Counted from the first letter of the stretch, positions 17,247-26,707 are shown. The stretch: 64,000 nucleotides of DNA from JAQVCM01 sp040403095 (GCA_040403095.1 JBBALI010000007.1:1-64000); one strand, 5' to 3'. Made by a program: numbers and translations. Notes: a model not told the origin generated them from the letters alone.

Positions 17247-19325
17247 ATGAAGTTAATATTAAGTATAACGACCTTTTTTGTTTTCTCGTTGAATGTCATT
17301 TTTAGTCAATCTTTTACTGGCGGAAGTGATTCAATCCTTGATTTACAAACGATTAATGTTCCAGTAAATGTTTCAGGTCTTCCCTCAAATATCAACATTA
17401 CGTCTTTTGGTTTAGAGCAAGTTTGCATCAATTTGACGCATACGTATTTGGCTGATGTCGATGTGGCCTTGGTTTCTCCTGATGGAACAGTCGTTACATT
17501 GATTGCCAATGTTGGCGGAGGGGATGATGATTTTCAAAACACTTGTTTACGTGCTGACGTAATTGCCACTTTTGCGACTGGAATTGCTCCTTTTACTGGA
17601 ACTTTCAAACCAATGGGTCAAATGGGATTGGTTAATAACGGTCAAAATCCAAATGGAACTTGGTATTTGCGAATTCATGACAATTATGGCGCTGACCAAG
17701 GATTTCTGCAAGATTTCACTATCACTTTTGGAAATACGCCAGCAACTTATTTCCAATTTACAGAATCCGATTTGCCAATTGTGGTGATCAATACAAATGG
17801 TCAAGCAATTGTTGATGAGCCCAAAATCATGGCAGATATGGGAATCATTTACAATGGAGAAGGAGTTAGAAATCACATAATCGATCCAAAAAATGAATAC
17901 AATGGGAAAATTGGGATTGAGATTCGTGGAAACTATTCAGCTTCATTGCCTCAAAAACCGTATGCGTTGGAGTTGCAAGATGTCAATGGAAATTCAATCG
18001 ATTTACCTATTCTTGGTATGCCTGAAGAAAATGATTGGTTGTTGATAGCCAATTACAATGATAAATCCTTTGCACGAAATGTATTGCCCTATCATTTATT
18101 CGACACCATGGGACACTATGCTGTAAGATGCAGGTACGTTGATGTGGTGATTAATGGAGAATACAAAGGAATTTATTTGTTTTCAGAAAAAATCAAAAGA
18201 GATTCAAATCGGGTAGACATTCCGAAGTTGGACATCAATGAGACAACTGGTCAAGACGTTACAGGTGGTTATATTTTGAAAATAGATTATTGGGACAATT
18301 CTAACTCTTGGTTATTGAATTATCACCCAATTGGATTTCCTACGGTGGATATTCACATGGTATATTACTATCCTGATCCGGCAGTAATTGTACCTGAACA
18401 AAAAGCGTATATCCAAGGATTTATCAACGATTTTGAAACAGCTTTGTATGGACCAAATTTTGCCGATACTGCCATTGGTTACCGCAAATATATTGGCACA
18501 ACATCCTTCATTGACTATTTTATTATCAATGAATTAGCGAGAAATGTAGATGGTTACAAAAAAAGCCGTTTTTTCTACAAGGATAAAGACAAAAACGATG
18601 GCACGCTCCGCAAGCTCAAAGCTGGACCAGTGTGGGATTTTGATTGGGCTTTGAAAGACATGTGGGCAGGTTCTGAAGACGGTTCTGAATTCATGTATGG
18701 AAATGTTGACCAAGATGTTGACGCGCCAGGTTGGTACCTTCGTTTGCTCGAAGATTCAACGTTTAGAGATGAATTGCGTTGCAGATACGATGATTTGCGT
18801 AGAACCATTTTACAAGAATCTTATTTAAATCAGAAAATTGATTCGGTTGCAGCGAAAGTCAATGAAAGTCAAGTTTGGCATTTTGAAACTTGGGCTAATT
18901 TAGGTGTTGCCACAGGAACAGTTGAAGTTCAAGCGCCTTCTCAAACGTATGCGGAAGAAGTGCAACGATTGAAAGATTGGTTGCAGCGTAGATTGGCTTG
19001 GTTGGACATCAACATGCCGGGAACGTTGAACGGTTGCAGTTTTACAGGAATTGATGAAAACAATTTCCAAGAATTAGGAGTTCAAGCTTTTCCAAATCCA
19101 TTCAAAGACCAGATTTCAGTGAAGTTCACTGCTGATTTCAATCAAACAATTCAGTACAAATTGATGGATCAAGCGGGAAGGTTGATTGAAGAAAAAGCAG
19201 TTCAAATCAATGCTCAAAATGGAAATCAACTTCAAATCAAAGGTTTGGAAAGCTTGGAAACAGGAGTTTATTTATTGGAAATTTCATTTAAAGGTCAAAA
19301 AGTAGTGAGTAAATTATTGAAATAG
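17247..19325 (+). CDS. Secreted CotH-like kinase with P-domain and T9SS sorting domain
   Basis: A 692-residue exported protein: signal peptide (1-20), then a proprotein-convertase P-domain (about 22-168, with LADVDVALVSPDGT and NPNGTWYLRIHDNYGAD). A CotH domain follows (about 185-545, with EIRGNYSASLPQKPYALEL, NDWLLIANYNDKSFARN and the catalytic-type GPVWDFDWAL near 460). The C-terminal type IX sorting domain is about 615-692 (QAFPNPFKDQISVKF to the final VVSKLLK). CotH proteins are atypical protein kinases; in spore formers CotH phosphorylates coat proteins. Here the product should be secreted or surface-bound through the PorSS. CotH genes often sit with VTC and DUF4956 genes, which lie 8.4 kb away here. 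Confidence 0.88.
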   Translation: MKLILSITTFFVFSLNVIFSQSFTGGSDSILDLQTINVPVNVSGLPSNINITSFGLEQVCINLTHTYLADVDVALVSPDGTVVTLIANVGGGDDDFQNTCLRADVIATFATGIAPFTGTFKPMGQMGLVNNGQNPNGTWYLRIHDNYGADQGFLQDFTITFGNTPATYFQFTESDLPIVVINTNGQAIVDEPKIMADMGIIYNGEGVRNHIIDPKNEYNGKIGIEIRGNYSASLPQKPYALELQDVNGNSIDLPILGMPEENDWLLIANYNDKSFARNVLPYHLFDTMGHYAVRCRYVDVVINGEYKGIYLFSEKIKRDSNRVDIPKLDINETTGQDVTGGYILKIDYWDNSNSWLLNYHPIGFPTVDIHMVYYYPDPAVIVPEQKAYIQGFINDFETALYGPNFADTAIGYRKYIGTTSFIDYFIINELARNVDGYKKSRFFYKDKDKNDGTLRKLKAGPVWDFDWALKDMWAGSEDGSEFMYGNVDQDVDAPGWYLRLLEDSTFRDELRCRYDDLRRTILQESYLNQKIDSVAAKVNESQVWHFETWANLGVATGTVEVQAPSQTYAEEVQRLKDWLQRRLAWLDINMPGTLNGCSFTGIDENNFQELGVQAFPNPFKDQISVKFTADFNQTIQYKLMDQAGRLIEEKAVQINAQNGNQLQIKGLESLETGVYLLEISFKGQKVVSKLLK

Positions 19326-19378
19326 TTGCTTTTAATGCAGAACGTCAACTTTCATATTAAAAAAATGTGAAGGAAAGA

Positions 19379-19408
19379 TTTGCAGTTTGAATAAAAACGC
19401 TATCTTTG
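19379..19408 (+). promoter_or_regulatory. Promoter of tRNA-Leu (TTTG-N18-TATCTTTG)
   Basis: TTTG at 19379-19382 and TATCTTTG at 19401-19408 are 18 nt apart. They match the Bacteroidota housekeeping consensus TTTG-N19-TAnnTTTG closely, and the tRNA begins 35 nt further on. It is the clearest two-box promoter in the window. Confidence 0.7.
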
Positions 19409-19443
19409 CCCTCGCTAACCGATTTTTTCGGTTCCAAGTCCAC

Positions 19444-19525
19444 GCCCAGGTGGCGGAATTGGTAGACGCGCTGGATTCAAAATCCAGTACTGCAAGGTGT
19501 GCGGGTTCGATTCCCGCCCTGGGTA
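19444..19525 (+). tRNA. tRNA-Leu (anticodon CAA)
   Basis: A class II tRNA with a 7-bp acceptor stem (GCCCAGG with CCTGGGT, G-U at the first pair) and a D-arm with GGCGGAATTGGTAGACGC. The anticodon stem CTGGA/TCCAG encloses TTCAAAA, which puts CAA at the anticodon. A variable arm follows, then the T-arm GCGGGTTCGATTCCCGC and discriminator A. The CCA end is not encoded. It decodes UUG. That codon also seems to serve as a start in a few genes here, though initiation uses a different tRNA. Confidence 0.95.
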
Positions 19526-19580
19526 CAAAAACCAGAGTGAGAAACAAAGCGAGAGCGACGTTCCGAACTCTGGTTTTTTT
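19526..19580 (+). terminator. Terminator-like hairpin after tRNA-Leu
   Basis: AAAAACCAGAGT (from about 19527) pairs with ACTCTGGTTTTT ending near 19578, followed by T residues. The loop of about 28 nt is long for an intrinsic terminator but is itself rich in short GAG/CTC pairs. The following 186 nt to rlmF holds no gene; it contains a second GTTCTG-TTTTTTTTGC run with the word TTTGCTCTCATTTT repeated at about 19582 and 19731. Confidence 0.6.
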
Positions 19581-19766
19581 CTTTGCTCTCATTTTCTTTC
19601 TCGCTCTTTTATTAATTTTAATGATTTAGCTTTATTCGCTTTGAATCAATAAGCATTTGATTCGACAGTTCGGTAATCATATAAAAGGAACGAGAAACAG
19701 AATGAAAATGATGTTTGGAGTTCTGTTTTTTTTGCTCTCATTTTTGTCTTACAATTTCATTTTATA

Positions 19767-20711
19767 GTGAACTTCATTCCTAGATCCCATTTACCCATCA
19801 AATCAAATTTGCATCCGCGAAGCAAACACCGCGAGCGCTATGATTTTGCTACGTTGATTTCAAGTTGTGCGAGTTTGAAGCCTTTTGTGCTGGTGAATCA
19901 GTTTGGTGATGAATCGATTGACTTTTCGAATCCTTTGGCGGTGAAAACTTTGAATCAAGCGTTGCTTCAACATTTTTATGGAATTGAATATTGGGATATT
20001 CCTACAGATTTTTTGACGCCACCAATTCCTGGTAGGGCTGATTATGTGCATTATTTGGCAGATTTAATTGATCAGGAACTTCCAATGAAGAAAAGCAAGA
20101 TTCGTTGCTTAGACATCGGCGTTGGTGCGAATTGTATTTATCCAATTATTGGAGTACGAGAATACAATTGGGAATTTGTGGGTGCGGAAATTAAGCCAAA
20201 AGCGTTGGAAGCTGCGCAAAAGATTGTAGATTCAAATGAAGTTTTGCGCGGTAAAATTGATTTGCGACATCAAACAAATGTAAAGTCGATTTTCAAAGGA
20301 ATTATTAATCCGAAAGATCGATTTGATGTCACCATTTGCAATCCGCCATTTCATGCTTCGAAAGAGGATGCAGAAAGTGGAACTAAGCGAAAAATCAAGA
20401 ATTTGTCTCATCAAAAAAACAGCAAACCCCTTTTAAATTTTGGCGGTCAAAGCAACGAACTTTGGTGTGAAGGCGGAGAAGCCAGTTTCATTCATCAGAT
20501 GATTCAAGAAAGTGTTTTATTTTCCCACAAATGCGCTTGGTTTTCGACCTTGGTTTCTAAAAAGGAAAACTTGCGCGGCATTGTAAAATCATTGCAGAAA
20601 TTACCCGTTACAAATTATCAAATCTTTGAAATGCAACAAGGCAACAAAACGAGTCGTTTCATTGCCTGGAGTTTTTTGTCTGAAAAAGAAATGAAAATTT
20701 GGGGGAAATAA
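19767..20711 (+). CDS. rlmF: 23S rRNA (adenine1618-N6)-methyltransferase RlmF
   Basis: A 314-residue SAM-dependent methyltransferase that modifies A1618 of 23S rRNA. Near the N-terminus is LHPRSKHRERYDF, typical of RlmF. The SAM-binding region is RCLDIGVGANCIYPIIG (about 112-128) and the catalytic tetrapeptide is NPPF in ICNPPFHASKEDAESG (about 192-207). The start is a GTG at 19767: no in-frame ATG lies nearby, and later methionines would remove the family N-terminus. It is convergent with the AAA gene, with only 10 nt between stops. Confidence 0.93.
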   Translation: MNFIPRSHLPIKSNLHPRSKHRERYDFATLISSCASLKPFVLVNQFGDESIDFSNPLAVKTLNQALLQHFYGIEYWDIPTDFLTPPIPGRADYVHYLADLIDQELPMKKSKIRCLDIGVGANCIYPIIGVREYNWEFVGAEIKPKALEAAQKIVDSNEVLRGKIDLRHQTNVKSIFKGIINPKDRFDVTICNPPFHASKEDAESGTKRKIKNLSHQKNSKPLLNFGGQSNELWCEGGEASFIHQMIQESVLFSHKCAWFSTLVSKKENLRGIVKSLQKLPVTNYQIFEMQQGNKTSRFIAWSFLSEKEMKIWGK

Positions 20712-20721
20712 ATCCCTGAAA

Positions 20722-22182
20722 TTAAATGCTTCCTTTCATGTAATCGCTGAAACGATCGCGGTAACTAACCCCACTTTCTGCAGCAGATTTACTCAATTTT
20801 TTACTTTCAACCAATCCCCAAAGCACAAATTCTTTCAGAAAATGTTTGTCTTCATTTTGAATTCTTGGTTGGTATTTTTGAATTAATTTTTCCAACGGTT
20901 CGATTGCATCCAATTGCGCAAAATAGGTTGTATCATGTGCTTCTTGACTCAGATGAACTTCATCTGCTTCGAAAAACCAATCAACGATGTCTTGGTATGG
21001 ACCTTTCACATCTTCTTTTTCTAATTTCTCTACTTTAGGGAAATAGCTTTCGAAAAGCGTTTTGATTGACGCATTGATTAATTGCTCAGCCACAAAAAGA
21101 GCGCCTTCTTGTTCGCCTTCATAAACTAGTTCCATTTTACCAGTCAATGCAGGAATTATTCCCGTGAAATCACTTAATCTCACTGTTGTTTTAAGATTTC
21201 CAGCGCGTAAACTTCTTAATTCTGCCGTACTGATTAAATTTTCAAAAGCAGAAATGCTCATTCTTGCACTGACGCCACTTTTCGCATCGATGTACTCACT
21301 TTCACGGGCTTCAAAACCAATTTGTTCAATGATATCCATGGCCAAAGAGGGCACATAAATGTTCTCTTTTTGATTTCCAACCAATTTGGCTTCTTGCGCA
21401 GTGATTTTTCTTGCAATGTGAATGCTTTCAGGATAATGCGTTAAAATTTGGGAACCAATTCTGTCTTTCAATGGCGTAACAATACTTCCACGATTGGTAT
21501 AATCTTCTGGATTTGCAGTAAAAACAAACTGAATATCTAGCGGAAAACGCAATTGAAAACCACGAATTTGAATATCGCCTTCTTGCAGAATATTGAACAA
21601 AGCAACTTGAATTCTCGCTTGTAAATCTGGCAATTCGTTGATTACAAAAATGCAACGGTTCGCACGCGGAATCATACCAAAGTGAATCACACGTTCGTCG
21701 GCATAAGATAATTTCATGTTCGCTGCGCGAATAGGGTCAACGTCACCTATTAAATCTGAGATAGTAACATCTGGGGTAGCCAATTTTTCTGCAAAACGAT
21801 CATTTCTATGCAACCAAGAAATCGGCGTTTTGTCGCCCATCTCAGCAATTAAATCTTTCGCAAATCGAGAAAGTGGACACAAAGGATCGTCGTTCACTTC
21901 AGAACCTTGAACAACAGGAATCCACTCGTCCAATAAATTCACCATTTGGCGCGCAATTCTTGTTTTTGCTTGTCCACGTAAACCCAACAAATTGATGTTG
22001 TGTTTAGATAAAATGGCTCTTTCCAATTCTGGAATTACCGAATTTTCATAACCGTGAATTCCTTCAAAAGTTGGCTTTTTTGCTTGAATGAGGGCAACTA
22101 AATTGTCTCGTAATTCTTCTTTTATCGGTTTGGATTGGTAACCTGATTTTTTTAATTCGCCGAGTGTTTGAATATTTGTCAT
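20722..22182 (-). CDS. MoxR/Mg-chelatase-like AAA+ ATPase paired with a VWA protein
   Basis: A 486-residue ATPase of the magnesium-chelatase ChlI/MoxR type. Walker A is GLRGQAKT (67-74). The Walker B position reads CIFVINELPDL, with Asn where Asp is usual, followed by ARIQVALFNILQEGDIQIRG, the helix-2 insert, and TANPEDYTNRG (sensor 1). The C-terminal part is helical with WFFEADEVHLSQEAHDTTYF. These ATPases act with VWA-domain partners, and the partner gene is immediately upstream (20-nt gap). Substrate unknown. The Asn may be usual in this subfamily rather than a defect; I recall related proteins with the same wording but cannot check. Confidence 0.85.
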   Translation of the reverse strand: MTNIQTLGELKKSGYQSKPIKEELRDNLVALIQAKKPTFEGIHGYENSVIPELERAILSKHNINLLGLRGQAKTRIARQMVNLLDEWIPVVQGSEVNDDPLCPLSRFAKDLIAEMGDKTPISWLHRNDRFAEKLATPDVTISDLIGDVDPIRAANMKLSYADERVIHFGMIPRANRCIFVINELPDLQARIQVALFNILQEGDIQIRGFQLRFPLDIQFVFTANPEDYTNRGSIVTPLKDRIGSQILTHYPESIHIARKITAQEAKLVGNQKENIYVPSLAMDIIEQIGFEARESEYIDAKSGVSARMSISAFENLISTAELRSLRAGNLKTTVRLSDFTGIIPALTGKMELVYEGEQEGALFVAEQLINASIKTLFESYFPKVEKLEKEDVKGPYQDIVDWFFEADEVHLSQEAHDTTYFAQLDAIEPLEKLIQKYQPRIQNEDKHFLKEFVLWGLVESKKLSKSAAESGVSYRDRFSDYMKGSI

Positions 22183-22202
22183 TTTGCTAATATTGTTGTT
22201 GT

Positions 22203-23321
22203 TTAACCTCTAATTCTTTTGATTCTATTGGTTTGGTAATCTTCAAAAATCATTTGACCCAAACCTTGTAATCCTGTGTAAAAAGCTTTTCCTTGATTGG
22301 CTTCTGTGAAACGTTGCACAAATTGTCTCAAATAAGGATCTTGTGCAATCATGAATGTCGTTATCGGAATATGTAATTTACGCGCTTGTTGTGCAGTTGT
22401 GTAGCATTTATCAACGATGTATGAATCCAATCCATTGCTATTCATGTAATAATCGCCGTTTGGCTCTTTGACGCAACTTGGTTTTCCGTCAGTAATCATG
22501 AAAATTTGCTTGTTGGTATTTCTTTTGCGTCGCAAAATATCCATGGCCAATTGCAAACCAGCAACGGTATTTGTGTGATAAGGACCCACTTGCAAATAAG
22601 GCAAATCTTTGGCTTCGATAACCCAAGCATCATTTCCAAAAACCAAAATGTCAATCGAATCTTTTGGATAACGAGTTTTAATCAATTCCGAAAGCGCCAT
22701 CGCTACTTTTTTCGCAGGCGTAATTCTGTCTTCTCCGTATAAAATCATGCTGTGACTGATGTCAATCATCAAAACAGTACTCATTTGCGCTTTGAAATAA
22801 CTTTCCTCCACAATCAAATCTCTTTCCGTCAATTGAAATTCACCAATTCCGTTGTTGATTTGGGCATTTCTCAAGCTTTCTGTCATCGAGATGCGCTCCA
22901 AGGAATCTCCAAAAATATAATTTCGAAATTCTCCGGTTTGTTCATCGCCTTTACCGCTGTATTTGGTTGAGTGATTTCCAGCGCCGCTTTTTTTGATGTT
23001 CCCAAAAATGTGATCGAGTGCTTGTTTGCGAATGGCTCTTTCTGTTTTGGCAGTAATTTCCGTTCCACCTTCGCCTTCTGTTCCTTCTTTGTCTTTGATG
23101 TAGCGCTTTTTTCGCAGATCTTCAATGAAATCGTCGATTGTATATTCAGCAGTCGTTAGATTATATTCTTTGTCTAAGACGCGCAGCCAATCAATTGCTT
23201 CATCAAAATCGCCAGAAGTGTGCGTGATTAATTCAGTGAAAATCTCAAAAAGACGATCAAATGGGGATTGTTCGGGTGCTTGATAAGGTTTAAATACAAA
23301 TCCTCTTCCTTTATTTTCCAT
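22203..23321 (-). CDS. VWA domain protein, partner of the AAA+ ATPase
   Basis: A 372-residue cytoplasmic protein. Residues 1 to about 150 are helical and charged, with a Gly/Glu-rich linker near 80-90. A von Willebrand A domain occupies about 180-350: MIDISHSM gives the metal site D187-x-S189-x-S191, with a Thr around LQVGPYHTNT and an Asp in IFMITDGKPSC completing it. The intact MIDAS suggests Mg-dependent binding of a partner. It forms a two-gene unit with the AAA+ ATPase, as in MoxR-VWA and chelatase-like systems that insert metals or remodel proteins. Confidence 0.85.
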   Translation of the reverse strand: MENKGRGFVFKPYQAPEQSPFDRLFEIFTELITHTSGDFDEAIDWLRVLDKEYNLTTAEYTIDDFIEDLRKKRYIKDKEGTEGEGGTEITAKTERAIRKQALDHIFGNIKKSGAGNHSTKYSGKGDEQTGEFRNYIFGDSLERISMTESLRNAQINNGIGEFQLTERDLIVEESYFKAQMSTVLMIDISHSMILYGEDRITPAKKVAMALSELIKTRYPKDSIDILVFGNDAWVIEAKDLPYLQVGPYHTNTVAGLQLAMDILRRKRNTNKQIFMITDGKPSCVKEPNGDYYMNSNGLDSYIVDKCYTTAQQARKLHIPITTFMIAQDPYLRQFVQRFTEANQGKAFYTGLQGLGQMIFEDYQTNRIKRIRG

Positions 23322-23388
23322 GCTAATTGTTGTTTAAATTTAACAATCAAAGTGAAGAGATGTTTAACAAAAAAACAGATTATTGGAT

Positions 23389-24063
23389 TTAAAATTCTTT
23401 AAATCCTTCTGAAAAGAAGACTTTGTCTCTATCAACAATTTGTTCTATCGTTTCTCTAAATGAAGTTCTATTTTCAGCTGCCACTGCATCAATAGGAATG
23501 GCAATTTGTAATTCTTTGATGTAGTCAAAAAACAAGCTTTGTTGTTGTGTACTAACTTTTCTTAAACCCGAAAAATAAATGATTTTTACATCGCGATCCG
23601 CAACAACAATGGCATTTTTGGTAATTCCAACGCGGAATTTATTTCTACTTGTACCGTAAATTTCAAAAAGCAAATGGTCTAAACCAAGAATCAAATAGAC
23701 TAATGAAATTGGCCATGCTTGAGGTGTAACGGAGTAAGTGGCGAATGCGAGAAAAAGGTGCATCATTGCTTCCAAGTTCAAATACATATTGGCTTGACGA
23801 ATTCTAGATTTTCCCATTGGTTGATTCCATTGGAAACGAGAAATTTGCGAAACCATGCGCATTCCTGTCCATCTTCTCATGGATCTTCTTCCGCCGATGA
23901 TTAAAAGTAAACCTCCAAATCCAAGAAGAATTTCTTGTTTGAAAGGGATGTTGTTTCCCGTTGTTTTCAGAAATTCCACCGGGAAATCAAAACCAACATA
24001 GACAACGACTGCCAATGTTGGAAATGAAATTAACATCAATAATATATTTACGAATTTATTCAT
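23389..24063 (-). CDS. Uncharacterised membrane protein, 224 aa
   Basis: Not recognised. The N-terminus has two membrane helices (MNKFVNILLMLISFPTLAVVVYVGF and EILLGFGGLLLIIGG), then an Arg-rich cytoplasmic loop (GGRRSMRRWTGMRMV). A third and fourth helix follow near 105-135 (AMMHLFLAFATY and ISLVYLILGLDHLLFEIYG). The last 80 residues are soluble, with a PH-like feel (KFRVGITKNAIVVADRDVKIIYFSGLRKVS). It is coupled to the DUF349 gene by an ATGA overlap, so it is expressed with it. No catalytic motif seen. Confidence 0.7.
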   Translation of the reverse strand: MNKFVNILLMLISFPTLAVVVYVGFDFPVEFLKTTGNNIPFKQEILLGFGGLLLIIGGRRSMRRWTGMRMVSQISRFQWNQPMGKSRIRQANMYLNLEAMMHLFLAFATYSVTPQAWPISLVYLILGLDHLLFEIYGTSRNKFRVGITKNAIVVADRDVKIIYFSGLRKVSTQQQSLFFDYIKELQIAIPIDAVAAENRTSFRETIEQIVDRDKVFFSEGFKEF

Positions 24064-25766
24064 TCGTTCAGGAGCTTTATTTTGCGTTGATATTCTTCAA
24101 TTTTGCGCTTTGCACCATTGATTTTCGATTCAATTTCTTTGATCATGGCGTCAGCACCTTTTGATTTGGCGAAGAAACCTAGATTGTTTTCGTATTGATT
24201 GACTTCTTGTTTCAAGTTTTGAATCTGCAATTGCATGTCTTTGCGCTCACGGTCAATCATTTTGTCCGCATTTGGATTGGCTTTCAACGAATCCATTTTG
24301 GCTTGGAACATCGCCTTTTCTTTCTCAGCGCCTTCCAATTTCAATTTGGTATAATGTCCATCAATGGCTGTTTTGTAGGCATTGTACACTTTGTCTTTCT
24401 CCTTGAATGGCACTTTCCCAACCGCATTGAAAGCTCTTGAAAATTCTTTCAAATCATCCAATGCTTTTTTCTTGTCGTCAGTAACTTCGTATGCTTCAAT
24501 CTTTGAAATGATGTCCAATTTAGCGGCCAAATTGGTTTCGTTCAATTTGTCAGATTCTTCAAAATGTTTTTGTTTGGCATTGAAAAATGCATCACAAGCT
24601 CCTCTGAAATCTTTCCATAGTTGTTGTTCATTGCGTTGACCAGCATTCCCGAGTTTTTTCCAATCTTGTTGCAATTTAACGATTGCTTCAGAAGTAGCTT
24701 TCCAATCAGTAGAGTCTTTCAAAGTTTGCACTTTTTCAACCAGTTGTTTTTTCTGATTGGCAACCGCATCGAATTGAGAACGAATTCCTCCGAAAAAAGC
24801 TTTCTTTTTAGCGAAAAACGTATCGCATTCTACTCTAAAAGCAGCCCACAATTCTTCGTTTTCCTTTTTACTTCCAAAACCGATTTTTTTCCAATCGTCT
24901 TGAAATTGCAATAATTTTTGGGTCAATTCTTCCCATTCTTTGGTTGAAGTAACTTCTTCAATAGAAGCAATAAATGCTTTTGTTTCGTCTAAAAGCGCTT
25001 GTTTTTTCTCGATATTTAAGCGCAATTCTTCACGTTTTCCTTCATAGAATTCGTGAATTTTGGCGTAGACAGCTTTTACAGCTTCCCAGTATGCATTTTT
25101 GACATTTTCCCATTCTTCTTGCGGAACAGGTCCAGTCTCATCAAATTCATTTTGCAATGCTTTGATTGATGCTTCCATTTCCTTCACCGATTCCAAAGAA
25201 TTTAAGGCTTTGATTTTTTCTACTAATTCCGTTTTAATTTGGAAATTTCGTTTCAAATCATGCTCTTTCAATTCACGGTAAATCTTCAAGTTGAAGAAGA
25301 AAGACTCCAATAATTTAGAATATTCTTGTTGAATTTCTTGTCTTTTCTCTCGGATTACATCACCCGATTGTTTCCAAGCTTCGTGTATTTCTTTGTAGGT
25401 TGCAACTGCAACACCAATATTTTCTTCTTCTTGAATCAAGGTTTTCAATCTTTCGATCAAATTCTTTTTCAGGCGCATATTGGCTTCTTGCTCTAATTTT
25501 TTTGCTGTGGAAACTGCCGTTTTTTGATCGCGATATACATTGTAAATTGCATAAAATTCCTCTTTCAAAGGATCTGGCATTCTTTCATAAATAGCAGTAT
25601 CGCCTTCTTTTTGAGCTTCTAAGAACGCAACTTGTTTCAATCGCTCTTCTTCAATGCAAAAATCTTCAAATTTGCTTTTTAATTCATTCACATCACGACT
25701 CACTGACAAAACGTCTTCCTGAGTAGTAAATGCTTTTAATTGATCAATAAACGCTGTTTTTTCCAT
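24060..25766 (-). CDS. DUF349 repeat coiled-coil protein
   Basis: A 568-residue, almost wholly helical, charged protein. At least five DUF349-type repeats can be seen, each of about 75 residues with W/F-K-x-x-G and a later FF or FY (for example LQQDWKKLGNAGQRNEQQLW and FQDDWKKIGFGSKKENEELW, about 285-430). The C-terminal 70 residues form a coiled coil with LQIQNLKQEVNQYENNLGFF. DUF349 proteins are widespread in Bacteroidota and Actinobacteria without a firm function. No signal peptide. It starts 11 nt after the PfkB gene and overlaps the next gene, so the three form one operon. Confidence 0.88.
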   Translation of the reverse strand: MEKTAFIDQLKAFTTQEDVLSVSRDVNELKSKFEDFCIEEERLKQVAFLEAQKEGDTAIYERMPDPLKEEFYAIYNVYRDQKTAVSTAKKLEQEANMRLKKNLIERLKTLIQEEENIGVAVATYKEIHEAWKQSGDVIREKRQEIQQEYSKLLESFFFNLKIYRELKEHDLKRNFQIKTELVEKIKALNSLESVKEMEASIKALQNEFDETGPVPQEEWENVKNAYWEAVKAVYAKIHEFYEGKREELRLNIEKKQALLDETKAFIASIEEVTSTKEWEELTQKLLQFQDDWKKIGFGSKKENEELWAAFRVECDTFFAKKKAFFGGIRSQFDAVANQKKQLVEKVQTLKDSTDWKATSEAIVKLQQDWKKLGNAGQRNEQQLWKDFRGACDAFFNAKQKHFEESDKLNETNLAAKLDIISKIEAYEVTDDKKKALDDLKEFSRAFNAVGKVPFKEKDKVYNAYKTAIDGHYTKLKLEGAEKEKAMFQAKMDSLKANPNADKMIDRERKDMQLQIQNLKQEVNQYENNLGFFAKSKGADAMIKEIESKINGAKRKIEEYQRKIKLLNE

Positions 25767-25777
25767 AGCTCAAAAGC

Positions 25778-26707
25778 TTAATCTACTTGGTATGTCATCT
25801 CAAAATTAGCCAATGAAACAAACTGCTGAATGCGGTTTTCCATATCTGCTTGAGAAATGTTAGTCAATTTTTCAGTTCCAAATTTTTCTACACAAAACGA
25901 AGCCAAAGCAGAACCTGCAATGATTGCTCTTTTCATATTTTCAAATGAAATATCGTCTGTGCTTGCAATGTATCCCATAAAACCTCCTGCAAAAGTATCT
26001 CCTGCTCCTGTTGGATCAAAAACTTCTTCCAAAGGCAATGCTGGCGCTGCGAAAATTTGTTCTTCGTGAAACAACAAAGCTCCGTGTTCTCCTTTTTTGA
26101 TAATCAAATATTTTGGTCCCATAGCGCGAATCACTTTTGAAGCTTTCACTAACGAACTTTCACCTGAAAGTTGTCTGGCTTCTTCATCGTTTATGATTAA
26201 CAAATCAATCACCGATAAAGTTTGTTTCAGGTCTTCCAAGGCGATGTCCATCCAGAAATTCATAGTATCCATCGCGATTAATTTTGGTCTTTCAGTCAAT
26301 CGCTCAACCACCAATTTTTGCACTTGTGGACTCAAATTTCCCAACATCAAATATTCAGTTCCTTGATACTCCGCTGGAATAATTGGATCAAAATGTTCCA
26401 ATACATTTAATTCAGTGATCAAAGTATCTCTGGTGTTCATGTCGTTGTGGTACTTTCCGGACCAGAAAAACGATTTTTCGCCTTGTTTGATTTGCAACCC
26501 AGCTAAATCAACTCCGCGAGAGGATAAAGTGTCGATCATTGCTTGTGGGAAATCATCTCCAACAACAGCAACAATGCGCTGATTTTTTTCGAAAAAAGAA
26601 GCTGCCAACGAAATGTAAGTTGCTGCGCCACCGATTATTTTATCTGTTTTTCCAAATGGAGTCTCAATTGCATCAAAAGCAACACTCCCAACAGTAAGTA
26701 AACTCAT
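25778..26707 (-). CDS. PfkB-family sugar or nucleoside kinase
   Basis: A 309-residue ribokinase-fold kinase. The N-terminal signature GGAATYISLAASFF (about 26-39) binds substrate. The PfkB signature DPTGAGDTFAGGFMGY (about 225-240) holds the catalytic Asp and anion hole. Substrate cannot be settled: related Bacteroidota proteins are listed as adenosine- or sugar-kinase-like. It is the first gene of the operon with DUF349 and the membrane protein; the product may be cytoplasmic. A TACCTTTG promoter-like box is 26 nt upstream. Confidence 0.87.
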   Translation of the reverse strand: MSLLTVGSVAFDAIETPFGKTDKIIGGAATYISLAASFFEKNQRIVAVVGDDFPQAMIDTLSSRGVDLAGLQIKQGEKSFFWSGKYHNDMNTRDTLITELNVLEHFDPIIPAEYQGTEYLMLGNLSPQVQKLVVERLTERPKLIAMDTMNFWMDIALEDLKQTLSVIDLLIINDEEARQLSGESSLVKASKVIRAMGPKYLIIKKGEHGALLFHEEQIFAAPALPLEEVFDPTGAGDTFAGGFMGYIASTDDISFENMKRAIIAGSALASFCVEKFGTEKLTNISQADMENRIQQFVSLANFEMTYQVD

